From positions 337,501-401,500 of the forward strand of contig NC_062242.1 in assembly GCF_905475465.1 (NCBI RefSeq): a stretch of DNA of 64,000 nucleotides. Direction: 5' to 3'. Below, one piece after another: positions 1 to 11,950 of this stretch (the stretch's first letter is position 1; each line of letters opens with the position of its first letter). The notes under the pieces are model-generated. The model had not been told where the DNA came from and made no database searches. It saw nothing but the letters and a program-made list of their open reading frames with translations. The DNA comes from Pieris napi (lineage: Eukaryota > Arthropoda > Insecta > Lepidoptera > Pieridae). The position numbers were made by a program, and so were the translations under genes.

Positions 1-605
1 ACACTTTTGAATAGTCAAGTTAAATTAATCGTAAATTTACATTTACTACCAGTTCGCAAGTCAAGGGCGTAGAGCGGGTAAGAAGAACTGGCAAGAAACT
101 TTCCGCCACTCTTTTTAATCGCCAAGTATTGTCATACAAATTGTTTGAACTGGAGCAATTCAATCCCAAGGATTAGGATCATTTAAGTAGTCCTCAAATT
201 TATAAAAAGCTTTGTTGATTAATTTTCGTTTAACGAGGACTTTGAATTTATTTAGTGATAATTCTCTAATTGCGCTTGGGAGTTTGTTGTAAAAACGAAT
301 ACAATTTCCATATAAGGAGTGATTTATCTTTTGGAGCCTGGTTGGTCGTACACTCAAATTACTTCTATTTCGCGTATTATACTGGTGAAAGTCACCATTT
401 GTTTTAAAATCGTTTATATGTTTTTGGACATACAACAAGGCTTCAAGAATATATTGACCAGATAGTGTCATAATATTTAATTCCTTAAACTTATTCCGTA
501 CCGACTCCCTCGGAGAAACACAACAAATACCCCGAACAGCCCGCTTCTGCAGCACAAATATGGATTGAACCTCTGCAGCAGCACCCCATAATAAAACTTG
601 AACTT
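1..605 (-). mobile_element. 3' end of a CR1/Jockey-like LINE, reverse-transcriptase C-terminus
   Basis: The minus-strand frame reads LLWGAAAEVQSIFVLQKRAVRGI, then continues open from 555 to 160. It contains HQYNTRNRSNL and FYNKLPSAIREL, the usual C-terminal end of insect non-LTR reverse transcriptases, and stops at 160. The remaining 160 nt are the 3' UTR. This UTR holds a block (GCCACTCTTTTTAATCGCCA) repeated at 18238-18335 and 56228-56340. Nothing remains of the RT catalytic core or the endonuclease, so this is a 5'-truncated copy that may continue left of the window. Clade is uncertain. Confidence 0.75.
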
Positions 606-865
606 AGTTGTCGAAGACCTTCCTAAAGCTTCCTCAAAACCAAGAAGCCGGCATTTTTTGAGAACTCTCTTGGGATTTTTTACACTTTTCGTTTCCTAGT
701 CAACTAGCGTAGCTCATAGCCATATCGGTTTTATTCTAAGTAGTTATATGTTAGCTTTTAAATGATGGACTGTTTATGACAGAAAAGTTTTGGTGTGTTG
801 ATTATTTAATAATTGACATTTTTACGTGACAAAAACTATTATAAAATTAACTTTTGGATTTAACA

Positions 866-1122
866 AGAGCAGTGTTGGTCTAGTGGCATCAACGTGCGAC
901 TCTCATCCCTTAGGTCGTAGGTTGATCCTTGGCTAAAAGGACTTTCTATGTGCTTGAACGGTAAAGGAAAACATCACGAGGAAACCGGCCTGCCTTAGAC
1001 CCAAAAATTCGACGGCGTGTGTCAGGCACAGGATGCTGATCACCTACTTGCCTGTTAGATTGACAAATTATCATAAAACAGAATGATACAGAAATCTGAG
1101 GCCCAGACCTAAAAAGGCCACT
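866..1122 (+). mobile_element. tRNA-derived SINE, copy a
   Basis: Starts GAGCAGTGTTGGTCTAGTGG, with a tRNA-like box A followed by a degraded box B (GTAGGTTGATCC), then the body shared by all copies here (ends CAGACCTAAAAAGG). It is followed by a T-run. Near-perfect 14-nt flanking repeats (852-865 TTTTGGATTTAACA and 1134-1147 TTTTGGTTTTAACA) look like a target-site duplication. Confidence 0.8.
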
Positions 1123-2104
1123 ATTTTTTTTTTTTTTGGTTTTAACACATTCACACTTCTGAATCTGCTAATATCACAAAAATAACCAGGCATATACTGG
1201 TAATATTATTACGCTGTCACTGCACGACGTTGGAGTACTTCCTATTTCCTATTGAATCCAAAGGAAAATCCGTTCATCCGGCAAGAAAGGAAGCCTGCAA
1301 CATTACATCTTGAAGACTTTCCTTTCCATACCATAGCAATATTGTATAGGTTTAACGCTTACCTATTTATATGTAGACATATACTTAAAATTATTTTCTT
1401 CACAGTTTTCGAGTGATTATTTTTGAGCCTCTGGAGCTCCATTGTGTCTTTCATCTCGAAAATTTCCTTTGTATTAGTAGACTTACGGGATCCGTGGTGA
1501 TTCAATAAATTCCTGTTTGAAGTGAGCTACAAAACCAGACTAATGTAATGAAAACTTTACAAATAATAAAAATGCAATTCAATCAAATTAAGAAGCAGAC
1601 ATTAATATTGCTAATAGAATCACAAAGAATTCGCTTCTTATGGACTGAATATGGCGAAACGCCAAAATAATAAAACCCCAATCTACAGCACTTGCCAACG
1701 TTCGATTATATTGTATTGAACTGATAAACATTTCGATAATGTTGATTTATGTTTAATGTATATTATACTAGTGTAATAAATTATTTTTGTTTGCAGTTGT
1801 ATTTATAACAGTGCTGTATGACTTTTCTCATTAAAATGCAACTATAGCTATTATAGCTTTTTTATTTTTAAAGAAACTGCTTTTTAGTAATGTACATAAC
1901 ACAACTTAGTAAATTAGTCTGTTTGTACTATTGACATCATCAATTTTGGATAACAGTGCGCATATAAAAATAAAATTTAATTAAAACATTGGTTTTAAAA
2001 AGCGGATGAAATACTAGTTTTTTTGCACAAATTCAATTTAAATGGCCATGAATATTAACGAGTGAAACCAATGACTGACAATGGGAGGGTAGTGATGTGT
2101 TGTG

Positions 2105-2195
2105 TAAGTATTTATTTATCTATACTTTATTACCTTATTCAAAAACATACACATAAAATACACATAAAAATAAAATAAAAACGTAAAAGTACTAT
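2105..2195 (-). repeat. Short fragment of the GGCGG-CTTATCGC LINE-end repeat
   Basis: TACTTTATTACCTTATTCAA and the A-rich run after it match the beginning of the repeat at 63793 (CACTTCGTTACCTTATACAA). Only the outer, A/T-rich end is present. Confidence 0.4.
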
Positions 2196-3574
2196 TATTG
2201 TATAAAATGTTTCCTGCACAATATTAGTAAAAATATATCTTAAAATAAATATCTAATTAAAATAAGAACGCAAATTACGTACAGTATATGGATAAATAAA
2301 TATACAGACTGATATTTGTAAGCTTTTTTCGTTATCACTTCGAATATAAAATGTACGTAAAAAGGTAATTCTGGTAATTCAGGTCGCCACTCAAGTAAGC
2401 ACTTCATTTCGATGAATACTCGAGATAGAAAAGTTACCAGATAACTCGAATAAGTAATAAGAAAAAAATTCAAAATATAACCTTATAAATTATTACTTAT
2501 TTGATAGAGCATTATTGCTAACAACTGATATTTTTCAGGCAAACCGGAAGCTTCTTATTATAGTAATAATTTGCATAATTTATACAAAACTGAAGTCAGT
2601 TGAATAATAAGCCTAAAAATAAGTCACGTCAAGCCAACCACTAATAGTTTTTTAGCATTTATAAACATAATTTGATGAATTAATGAAAAGTTAATAATTT
2701 GTTTAACATAAAAGAAAAGAGGGTAATATTAGCGTCTGGCAAGAACAACTGACAAGAAAACTGAAAAATAAGTTGAGATCGTGAATTGTTCGGAATCGTT
2801 TTCTGTAAGTGCAATTTACCAGTTCAAAACATGAGTTTATAACAAGAAGTGAACTTTTAAAAGTCGTATCTTTTAGAATCAACTGTCTACAATATACTCT
2901 TGGATCTCGTTACTTTATGGATCATAAGCTGATACCTGCGTGAATTTGTACCTACACAAATTTATCCCCAAATAAATTATCACGTTAATGTAAATACTAG
3001 AGATTTATTTCTTCTTTTCATCTTTGTAACATTAAAATACATGTTTTTAAATGATAATTATATATATAGATATTAATAAAATCCTTAATATTACATTGAT
3101 AGTCTGAAATAGGTTAAAAAGTTTTAAGGAAGTCCTTGAATAATCCAGGTTAAATAAAGCTGCAATTACGAGATGAAAGCGACCAAATGTCGGTAATAGA
3201 GTCGCACTTAGTGGATCACCTCATTAGGCGAGTGAAGAGGTACAAACAAACAATCATAAACAGTGAGCGCGTGTTGAAGTGTTTATTTACCCAAGGAGAG
3301 AAGCTCGCCCTTTACAATTTTGTAAAAGAAAAATAAAGCTAAGGGTAAATTATAAAGCGTCGTATTCAAACATGCAAAAACAGCGGATGGCTTTATATAT
3401 GCACCGTTGTGAGTTCTAGAAGTTATTGTAATGACCTGCGGTAGTTTTTACCGCAGGTTTTAGTTTGTTTGATAAAAGTCGCTATAAGCTGCGTATCTCA
3501 TAACGTACTGAATCATATGCATTTAATATTATCCTCAGACTCTATTCGGAAAAATTAAATGTTTTGCTTTATTT

Positions 3575-3800
3575 TATTATTTATTTATTATTTACACTTC
3601 GTTGCAAAAAACAAAGAATGAAACACAATACAAAAAAATTATAAGGGATGCAACGGGCGGCCTTATCGCTAATAAGCGATCTCTTCCAGGCAACACTAGT
3701 TAAAGAGAAAAACTTAAAAAAAAAAAGAAACATGATACGTGCGAGAAGTGCAGAAACAAATGTTATATAAAAAAAAATATATATACACATAGTACCTTAA
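3575..3800 (-). repeat. LINE 3'-end repeat (GCGGCCTTATCGCTAATAAG family), copy 1
   Basis: Contains CACTTCGTTGCAAAAAAC, then GGGCGGCCTTATCGCTAATA and GCGATCTCTTCCAGGCAAC, and ends in GAGAAGTGCAGAAAC. The same ordered blocks occur at 63793-64000 and, inverted, at 60722-60875. The pattern is that of a lepidopteran non-LTR element 3' region; the short reading frame through it is not a gene. Orientation is inferred from the T-rich outer end. Confidence 0.55.
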
Positions 3801-6800
3801 TCTAAAGTTATACAAAAAAAAATATTAACAACAGACTAAAAACTTAAAAGCTAATCTTACAAATACATGGACAGCAAATAGTCTTTACATATTCTTCTTT
3901 AAGAATCAGTGTCTTTGGTTAGAATTCTTGTGCGAGTTCATGTATATCTGAGACCAACTTCAATAGCCTTAAATTGTCGAACACACGATGCTTTCAAATA
4001 AGTCTAAATCAATGTTTATACATAATACGTTATTTTATGCGACCTAAAACAAATCACAAAAATCAAAGAGCATTTTTCAAATTGTTTATACGTTGGTTTT
4101 AATGAAGAAACACCGCAGTTTATTATTTATACATTGAATAAAACCTGTTTTTAATAAATGAGCAACTTGTACTTCTGAACCTTATCTTTATAAAAGTTTC
4201 ATAGAAACTACTTTCATTCAGTCCAAGTAAATTGAGTCGGTTTTCTTATTATTCAGCTAACTTAATATAAGATTTTCTCTAACGTAATATAGCAGAAGAA
4301 AATACATGTTGGCGTATTGAAGTTGTTAGGCCTAAAAAGACTTCGTGGTTCGCGAGTGTTGACCTTCGCTAGAAATTACATTACATTCAAGCCGATATGA
4401 AAATAGTTTTGGTTTAGAGATATAGGGAAAGGACTGGCGTGTAATTATTAAGATAAAATAAAAAAGAACAATAAAAGATCTGAATAAACAGATATAAATC
4501 CACATTTCTTATCGACATTATTTACAAAACTCGACGTTTCGAGAGTTTTTCAGAAATGGACTAACCACGTGTGATCCAAAGACCATAATAATATAGAATG
4601 AAAATATAAATCGTCTCGATTTACCAAGTTAGTAGATACCCCTTTCTAAAGAAATTCTGATTTTCAGAGTAAAAAAAGTATCCACCGTACAGATTGGATC
4701 TAACCTCGTTTCGATCCGTTTTATCTATTTGCAACGTAGTCAAAGATTAGTCAGGTTCCTGGGCTAGCTTGATCTAATTAATTCAAGAGCCACCTCCATC
4801 TTACAGATAAATGGGCAAGTGGGTAAGGTCAAGGCTGTGAATATTAATGTCAGGAATGATCTATTGTCACTTGTATGTAAGTCAAATCATTAATGTCAAT
4901 TAGCAATTAAAATGGCACTTTTGAACATCAAATAAAATATAAAGATGATTCTAGTTGCCCCTTCCAAAAGGTAGTTTCGTGTGGAGAAGAATGGGCATGA
5001 AACTCAACACTTACTCTTTTGAAATAGGTTTTACAATATTTTGTATACATTAGTTAAATAATTATATGTGAAGACAATGTACTCCTAGAATAAAACCACT
5101 ATACTAAAATAGGCACAAAGTATTACTCACAAATAAAGCAATGCAGCGGATAGGTCAAATATTGTATTGTTAGGATACATGTTCCCCACATATTTAAAAA
5201 TATCGAAACCGTAGAAAGACAAAACATTTAGGAGTTTCCAGAAATCTTCTTATATTCTTCTATGCCAAGAAGTTTAAGACTGGTCCTGCAAGAATCACGA
5301 AAAATGCCGAATTAGTAGCGTCTTTGCTCCATCAGATCAAAGTTAATCTTCTGTCATAAATGTTCTCGTCATGTCGTTAAATGTCAGAGAAAAAAAGTTA
5401 TTAAATAGATTTTAAATCTACAAATACAACCACCCAGACGCTGTGCGTTATCTCAGAAGTCGTTTCATAAAAAATGCATCAACCTTATTAGATTTTGTCA
5501 ACATATGTCACGCTGAGGTGAGACGCCGAGACATGAGGTTTTTGAAATTAGTTTATGGGACTGGCGTAATTTAAGTTCTCTGTCTATATAATTTAATACT
5601 ATTTTAGTTGTAACCACATTCACATACTAGGTACCTTCTTACTTAATGTGATTTGGATTGTGGTAAATATTAATAATAATTATTTAGTATGAGAAGCGAC
5701 AAACAAATGTGCAATTATTATATATGATAAAACATTATGTCACTCAAATACCTCTGAAAATAATGTACATGTACCGTTCTTAAATCATGAATATAAATCC
5801 ATCTGTGATATTTTCGCGCGTCTTGCACAACCTGATTTCACAAGCATTGCATTATTCATACTTTGTTATAAAAATGTTTAGGTTTTAGTTTCTTTGTTTT
5901 TAGATGTCTATTCTATTAAGTTACTGTAAGAATAGAAAATAAGGAATGAAATAATTAACAGATATAACAATTACAATGACAAAGCGACATACCGATACTA
6001 TGAGTTAAATTTATATAACTATTTTTCTTTAGAAATATCCAGTGATAAATTATATTTTGACACGCGGGTAAATATTTACCAGAACCTCCGACCAAGCTTT
6101 CTACATAACCTTACACAATGAACTTAAGTACTTAAGCTAGACAACCACTAACAAGCAAATAATAAAGCTTCCGATTCGGCAAATTAAGTCTTCTATCTTG
6201 ATAGAAACTTATGATATTGAAATTTGCAATACTGAAATTTGTATGTAATCAGAAATTCAAACTATACTAGATTATCTAAACTTACACATATAAATGAAAA
6301 TTTGTGTACAGACTTGCACGCCTACGCCACTGTTAAATAATATAATTATTACAAATATTACGGTACGGTACGGTATGGGCGTGGAATCACAAAATATCAA
6401 TACTCGCAAAACATTTATGTCAAGTTTTATCACTTCGCACTTTATTGAAGTTAGCAAACTTTCTGATATTATGTTTCTCTAATCGTTGAAAATGTTACTT
6501 GTTAGTTGTAATACAAAGTTTCAAAACGATCGCTCTGTTAACATGTTTTCATAGAAATGACTTTCATAAAATGTCTCTACTGTCGTAACTTTTAATCAAA
6601 TGAGGCGATTGTGAGTTCGACTGAAAGTAATAGGTTTACGTATTTAAAACTTCAACTGTGCTGCTAGCTAATTCCAACAGCTTTTTTATATAAAAAATAC
6701 TGAATCTGCTACTTTTGTACTTTAATAAAAACACAAAAGCACTTTAATAAAAATTGCATTTGTATGAAGTTCGTTTAATAATTATACCACGCGATAATAA

Positions 6801-6891
6801 CATTATTTGAAATTGTTGCGAATCCACAATTACAAGCAGACTGAGTCGACTTTACTCTGCATAAATTATTTGGCTTCATAAAAATCAATAC

Positions 6892-7003
6892 TTAAAAGGC
6901 CGGCAACTCACTCGCAAGCCCTCTGGCATTCAGAGTGTCCATGGGCGGCGGTATCACTAAGGGAGCCTCCTGCCCGTTTGCCCCCTGTTCTATAAAAAAA
7001 AAC
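6892..7003 (+). repeat. Interspersed repeat R (GGCCGGCAACTC...), copy 1
   Basis: Reads AAAAGGCCGGCAACTCACTC, then GTGTCCATGGGCGGCGGTAT and GCCCGTTTGCCCCCTG, ending in an A-run. Same block at 39640-39775, and inverted at 8088-8210. It resembles the 3' terminus of a widespread lepidopteran retroelement; class not proven. Confidence 0.6.
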
Positions 7004-7232
7004 TCAAGTTGTGGAATACTGATAATATACATATATACATATATACAAATGACGTTTAAATTTTAAATATGTATAAGATTTTGTTAGCATAATAAAATAT
7101 ATGAGATTTTAGGAAATAAATCAACGATCAAAACTAATATGAGTATTAAGAATCTTTCTGTGAGGGCCTTGGTTTGGGGAAGGTTTATCCGCAAGTCCAC
7201 TTTGATATAATTTTTAAAACGCTAGTTTCCTA

Positions 7233-7470
7233 GCGCTGACAGTATGAACAAAAAGGAACACCAATGGAACCCGATCAAGACTAGCACTAATGGTGGTGAT
7301 GGGGGTTGCTGTCTCCCTCGTTAACATTCGATCTTCCTCTCCAGATAGTGCAATACAAGACTCAAGACTCATTAGCGACTCCTTTTTTTAACTGGGACGT
7401 GAACCGGCAGCCATCTGGCTCGTTGATGTCATAATCAGACTAACGATTGTCATCCTCAGACTGTCAGCGC
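7233..7470. mobile_element. Putative 238-bp MITE with 11-bp terminal inverted repeats
   Basis: Begins GCGCTGACAGT and ends with its exact reverse complement ACTGTCAGCGC. It is bounded by TA on both sides (7231-7232 and 7471-7472), the target duplication of Tc1/mariner-type elements. No coding capacity. The call rests on the terminal repeat and the TA flanks only. Confidence 0.5.
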
Positions 7471-8087
7471 TATAAACCGCAAACAATCCTTGAAAACCGC
7501 AACTCTCGTTATTATTCGCGAATATTGTATCTCTTTTCTTCTTCTTATTTTCTAGGATTAATCACAGTGGAATTAATTCAAAATAAATTAAAGAATTTCC
7601 CCTAATCGTAAAAATAGTATAATTTTGTTTTTCCATTAGTGTTTCTTTCGCAATAAATAATAAGAAGTGTAATTATTCCTAATTAATGGCTACAAAGCTT
7701 AAAGAAGATTACACATTAAGGATCTTGTACGTAAATTAGTAGTTATAACAATCTACAAAACAGCACTTTTGTTAAATTTCAAGAAGAAAGGTTTGAATGG
7801 CCTAAATTATTTGAACTAAATTAGTTCAATTTTGTGAAAAATTTCGTCACGTCACGCTAAGAATATTATAGGAATGGATAGACATTTTTTGATATTTAAA
7901 TATATTTTTTTGGAGTCAACGTATTCTATTGGATACATCAGATTTTTCCTCATTTATCTCCCTGTTTACAAGTGACCTATGTAAATACTATCTAATAGAA
8001 CCGTTGAATCACCGTAAAGGTTTGGTTCATTGATTTATGGAAAGGGATAAAATCTATTTGTATACGAAATATTTTTATATATATAAC

Positions 8088-8520
8088 GGGGCAAATGGCA
8101 AGGTGGCTCACCTGAAGTTAAGTGATACCGCCTCGCCACCGATGGACATTTACATTGCCAAAAGGCTGGCAAGTGCGTTGGCGGCCGTTTAAAATTTGGT
8201 GCGCGGCAAAAACTATCTCAAAAAACGCTCAGTTGTGGAACGACGAACGTCGAGGTGATACGGGTGGAATATCGTATTCTGCCTTTACGTACTTTATGAA
8301 AGTCACGTGCAGATATTATTCCTCCTCTGAACACTCTCCATGGTAAATGTGGTAGAAGATGCAGGCAGACCCCACTTGTCTACGCAACGTCAGGGGATCT
8401 AGCCCCTCGGAATTTAACTGGTCGGCGACAATTACGCTAATTTAGACCTCCCTTCGAAATGACAGCGAAACTGAACGTCAATATGTCAACGCCCAGTGTT
8501 CTGATGCTAGTTGAAGCTTT
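8088..8520 (-). repeat. Interspersed repeat R, copy 2, plus adjoining retroelement-like sequence
   Basis: GGGGCAAATGGCAAGGTGGC through AAAAGGCTGGCAAGTGCGTT is the reverse complement of repeat R. The G+C-rich sequence after it (8210-8520), including TGGTAGAAGATGCAGGCAGA, continues in the same orientation and looks like retroelement body. The Harbinger element at 8523 is inserted next to it; similar G+C-rich sequence at 10200-10320 could be the other flank. Confidence 0.5.
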
Positions 8521-8731
8521 AAGGCGAATGCTACACGCTCGATATTTATCGTGATATTTGGATCGTGATCCAGAATCACGATGTGTAGTACAGGCGTATC
8601 ACGATACGTGATACGGATCGCTGGATTTCTAGAAATCTAAAAATCCACGATCCGTATCAATTATCGTCGATAAATATCGAGCGTCTAGTCTCTGGTCGAT
8701 ATTTATCGCGTCACAATTAATTCTGCCAGCG

Positions 8732-9117
8732 ATGGAAGAGGACGCGCATATTGAGTCGGCGCCCGCCGCACTTCAAACAAACGACCAAAAACACTTTTAA
8801 TGAAAGAATTTATACTTGTATTAGAAACACTACCTGAGATATGGGACAGCTCAAATGCAAACATAATTAATAAAGTGAAAAGGGCGAATGCGTATGAGCA
8901 GCTGCTTCAAATTTTTAAGAAAATTAAACCAGGCGCGACAGCTAAAGACGTGATTGCAAAGATCAATTCATTAAAATCGAACTATAGAAAAGAATTAAAA
9001 AAAATAACAGATTCGAAGCGATCGGGTGCTGCAGCGGAAAATATATACAATCCAAAGTCTTGGGTATTTCATATGCTGAAATTTTTGAATAAAATGAAAA
9101 GCCGATTGATAGGGTAA
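8732..9117 (+). pseudogene. MADF (Myb/SANT-like) domain gene of Harbinger element, copy 1, frameshifted
   Basis: An ATG at 8732 opens 22 codons (MEEDAHIESAP...) ending in TAA at 8798-8800. The rest lies in another frame from 8800: MKEFILVLETLPEIWD, then a helix-rich segment and the hallmark LKSNYRKELKKITDSKRSG. This is the MADF pattern (LPxLW ... LRxxYRxExxK) seen in PIF/Harbinger accessory proteins that bind element DNA. The two frames would join with a one-base change in the TTTT run at 8795-8798, so the gene is probably broken. The 105-codon frame alone might still be translated. Confidence 0.65.
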
Positions 9118-9537
9118 TTTGATTTAATAAATTCAGATGTGTATATTTTTCTGTATCTTGAAACCAATGTTTCGCCTATTTCTTTCGCTTTATACGTTTT
9201 TTCAATGCTATCGCTAATATAATAGCAACGCAAGCTTTCTTGATATTGTTACTCATTATTATAACACGAAACGTACGAGTGTACTCAATGAAATTTACCG
9301 TCGTACTGACGCGATTCGTATCGAGTGTGTAGTATACTAAAAAAATACAAGATAAATATCACGATAAATATCACGATAAATATCGAGCGTGTAGCATTCG
9401 CCTATCACGATACGTGATACGGATCGCTGGATTTCTAGAAATCTAAAAATCCACGATCCGTATCAATTATCGTCGATAAATATCGAGCGTCTAGTCTCTG
9501 GTCGATATTTATCGCGTCACAATTAATTCTGCCAGCG

Positions 9538-9923
9538 ATGGAAGAGGACGCGCATATTGAGTCGGCGCCCGCCGCACTTCAAACAAACGACCAAAAACAC
9601 TTTTAATGAAAGAATTTATACTTGTATTAGAAACACTACCTGAGATATGGGACAGCTCAAATGCAAACATAATTAATAAAGTGAAAAGGGCGAATGCGTA
9701 TGAGCAGCTGCTTCAAATTTTTAAGAAAATTAAACCAGGCGCGACAGCTAAAGACGTGATTGCAAAGATCAATTCATTAAAATCGAACTATAGAAAAGAA
9801 TTAAAAAAAATAACAGATTCGAAGCGATCGGGTGCTGCAGCGGAAAATATATACAATCCAAAGTCTTGGGTATTTCATATGCTGAAATTTTTGAATAAAA
9901 TGAAAAGCCGATTGATAGGGTAA
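9538..9923 (+). pseudogene. MADF domain gene of Harbinger element, copy 2, same frameshift
   Basis: Same sequence as copy 1, shifted by 806 bp, with the same early TAA and the same open frame from 9606 to 9923. Because both copies share the break, it predates the duplication or was copied with it. Confidence 0.65.
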
Positions 9924-10199
9924 TTTGATTTAATAAATTCAGATGTGTATATTTTTCTGTATCTTGAAACCAATGTTTCGCCTATTTCTTTCGCTTTATA
10001 CGTTTTTTCAATGCTATCGCTAATATAATAGCAACGCAAGCTTTCTTGATATTGTTACTCATTATTATAACACGAAACGTACGAGTGTACTCAATGAAAT
10101 TTACCGTCGTACTGACGCGATTCGTATCGAGTGTGTAGTATACTAAAAAAATACAAGATAAATATCACGATAAATATCGAGCGTGTAGCATTCGCCTAA

Positions 10200-11660
10200 G
10201 GAGTGTCTTCAAAGAGAAGTGCAGCGACAAGGTTTAGCGGAAAACGCGCAAAATTGTGTCTTCTTAGAGTGAAATTGGACTCGAATAAGTCGACCCCAGT
10301 CCGAGCCGCCAACGTAGCAGAATTTCGATATACAAAAATATTAATAATATAGTGTCAGTCTAACAAATTACAAATAGATTTAACTCTTAGATCCTAGATC
10401 TTTATGTGCATTTTTTAAGAAGGTAACCTGACCAGCGCGTCTAAGACCCATAACTTTGAGAGAAGGCGGATCATATTTTGGCTTCAAAAATAGCCTACGC
10501 CAACAAATTGTGAAACCTCCAAAATCAAAGGCTTTGCGACTTTGAACTTAGTAATTACAAAAGTACTCTCAATAATATCAAATTTCAAAAGTGTGTATTC
10601 GCGTTTATTTTATGTCTCGTCACCAGCGCTGTACACCATTAATATAAGTGTTGCAGTAAAACAAAGCAATGCTACTCTAATGGCTGGCCCGCCAACGTCC
10701 ACACCATCGGTCAACGTCACATTTCCCCGGCTTTTTGTGCACTTATGAGACTCTTATTCACTTTCGGGAACGCTTTAAACCTGCGGAAGTGTGTGATTTG
10801 TCAGTTTTGAATTTGGAACGCTTCCTTTTTTTGACAATTCACGAGGCGATCACAGTTTCTTTTAGTAGGTATTCCAGAAACATGTAGGTACGTGTTTTAT
10901 AGATTAAATAATTTCAAGTAAACCAAAGATTAATGTGGTTTTAATTTCCGTTCTCATCCGCAATCAGCCGAAATATACAAACATTATTAAAATGGCGGAT
11001 GTTTAAGCCCATTTTAATTATTGGCTACAAAAGAACAGCTTTACGAAAGCTCTCTGTTATTATCACTCTCCACATAACAAACAGTTGAAAATAAATCCAC
11101 CGTATTAATTAATAATTTAACCCTCACTGAGTAATTTAAGTGCATATCGATTTTTTTAATTACTAACTATAATCTCTTATGCACTTATACAATATGCATA
11201 TTATGCTTTTTGTATCAAAACTAAAATTATTTTGGATATATAACGATTTATATATTCAAAATAATTTTAGTTTTCAAGTAAAAATATCATCTATAAAATT
11301 GAGACGATTCTTAATATTATAATAATTATTTTATATTTAATTAAATTCTAAACAAAACAGCGTAATAAAAGAGATTCTAAAAATATATGTTCCGTTTTCT
11401 GTAAATATAATATACGTTTTTGATCTCATTCAATTTTTCTTTTTCGTCATGACTCTAATTGTTAGCAATTTTTAACTAAAACAATAATTTCGTCGTAACT
11501 TTATCGCATGTCATTAGCCTAACAAAGCCTATACAAAATTGTGTCAGTAAGATTGATGGCCATATTCTATGCATTAATTAATGTCAATGTCAATCTATAA
11601 ACGTCAATATGAACGCAGGAATTGATTTAATTTATTATTTGTAAGACATAAATGACCTTG
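10200..11660. other. Spacer right of the Harbinger element
   Basis: 10200-10320 is G+C richer and may be the far side of the retroelement interrupted by Harbinger. The rest is A+T rich with the hairpin at 11218; no coding evidence. Confidence 0.4.
11218..11275. repeat. Short perfect-arm hairpin
   Basis: AAAACTAAAATTATTTT and, 25 nt later, AAAATAATTTTAGTTTT pair over 17 bases around an A+T-rich loop. Could be a MITE relic or a cruciform-prone A+T tract. Confidence 0.45.
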
Positions 11661-11950
11661 AGAGCAGTGTTGGCCTAGTGGCTTCAGCTGCGACTCTCAT
11701 ACCTGAGGTCGTAGGTTCGTTCCCCGGCTGTGCACCAATGGACTTTCTTTCTATGTGCGCATTTAACATTTGCTCGAACGGTGAAGTAAAACATCGTCAG
11801 GAAACCGACATATCTTAGACCCAAAAAGTCGACAGCGTGTGTAAAGCACTTGAGGCTGATCACCCACTTGTCTATTTGATTTTAAAATGTTCATGAAACA
11901 GATTCAGAAATCTAAGGCCAAGACCTAAAGAGGTTGTAGCGCCACTGATT
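11661..11950 (+). mobile_element. tRNA-derived SINE, copy b (near full length)
   Basis: Starts AGAGCAGTGTTGGCCTAGTG, has box B-like GTAGGTTCGTTCC, the shared middle (GACCCAAAAAGTCGACAGCG) and the shared 3' end AGAGGTTGTAGCGCCACTGA, then T-rich DNA. Confidence 0.8.

Larger units (their letters stand above)
1148..6891. other. Non-coding A+T-rich spacer
   Basis: Apart from the repeats at 2105 and 3575, I see no exon-like frame, splice-linked coding segment or RNA gene here. All open frames are under 80 codons and lack recognisable motifs. Short tandem GGTAC units at 6360-6378 are the only local oddity. Confidence 0.5.
8523..10196 (+). mobile_element. PIF/Harbinger-type DNA element with internal tandem duplication
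   Basis: The 5' end GGCGAATGCTACACGCTCGA is repeated inverted at the 3' end (TCGAGCGTGTAGCATTCGCC). TAA flanks both sides (8520-8522, 10197-10199), matching the TWA target duplication of PIF/Harbinger. Inside, 8597-9402 is repeated as 9403-10196. By eye the copies are identical except for one fewer 12-nt unit (GATAAATATCAC) near the 3' end of the second copy. Each copy carries one broken MADF-type gene, the accessory DNA-binding protein of this superfamily. There is no DDE transposase, so the element is non-autonomous. The first copy retains its own 3' terminus at 9402, directly joined to the second copy, which lacks the outermost 74 bp of the 5' end. Confidence 0.8.

Noticed and set aside
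6272..6482. Two overlapping 61-62 codon frames on opposite strands
   Set aside because: No motif, no promoter or splice context, and typical of chance frames in A+T-rich DNA.
8597..10196. Tandem repeat as a CRISPR-like or satellite array
   Set aside because: Only two 0.8-kb units within a TAA-flanked transposon; no spacer-repeat pattern.
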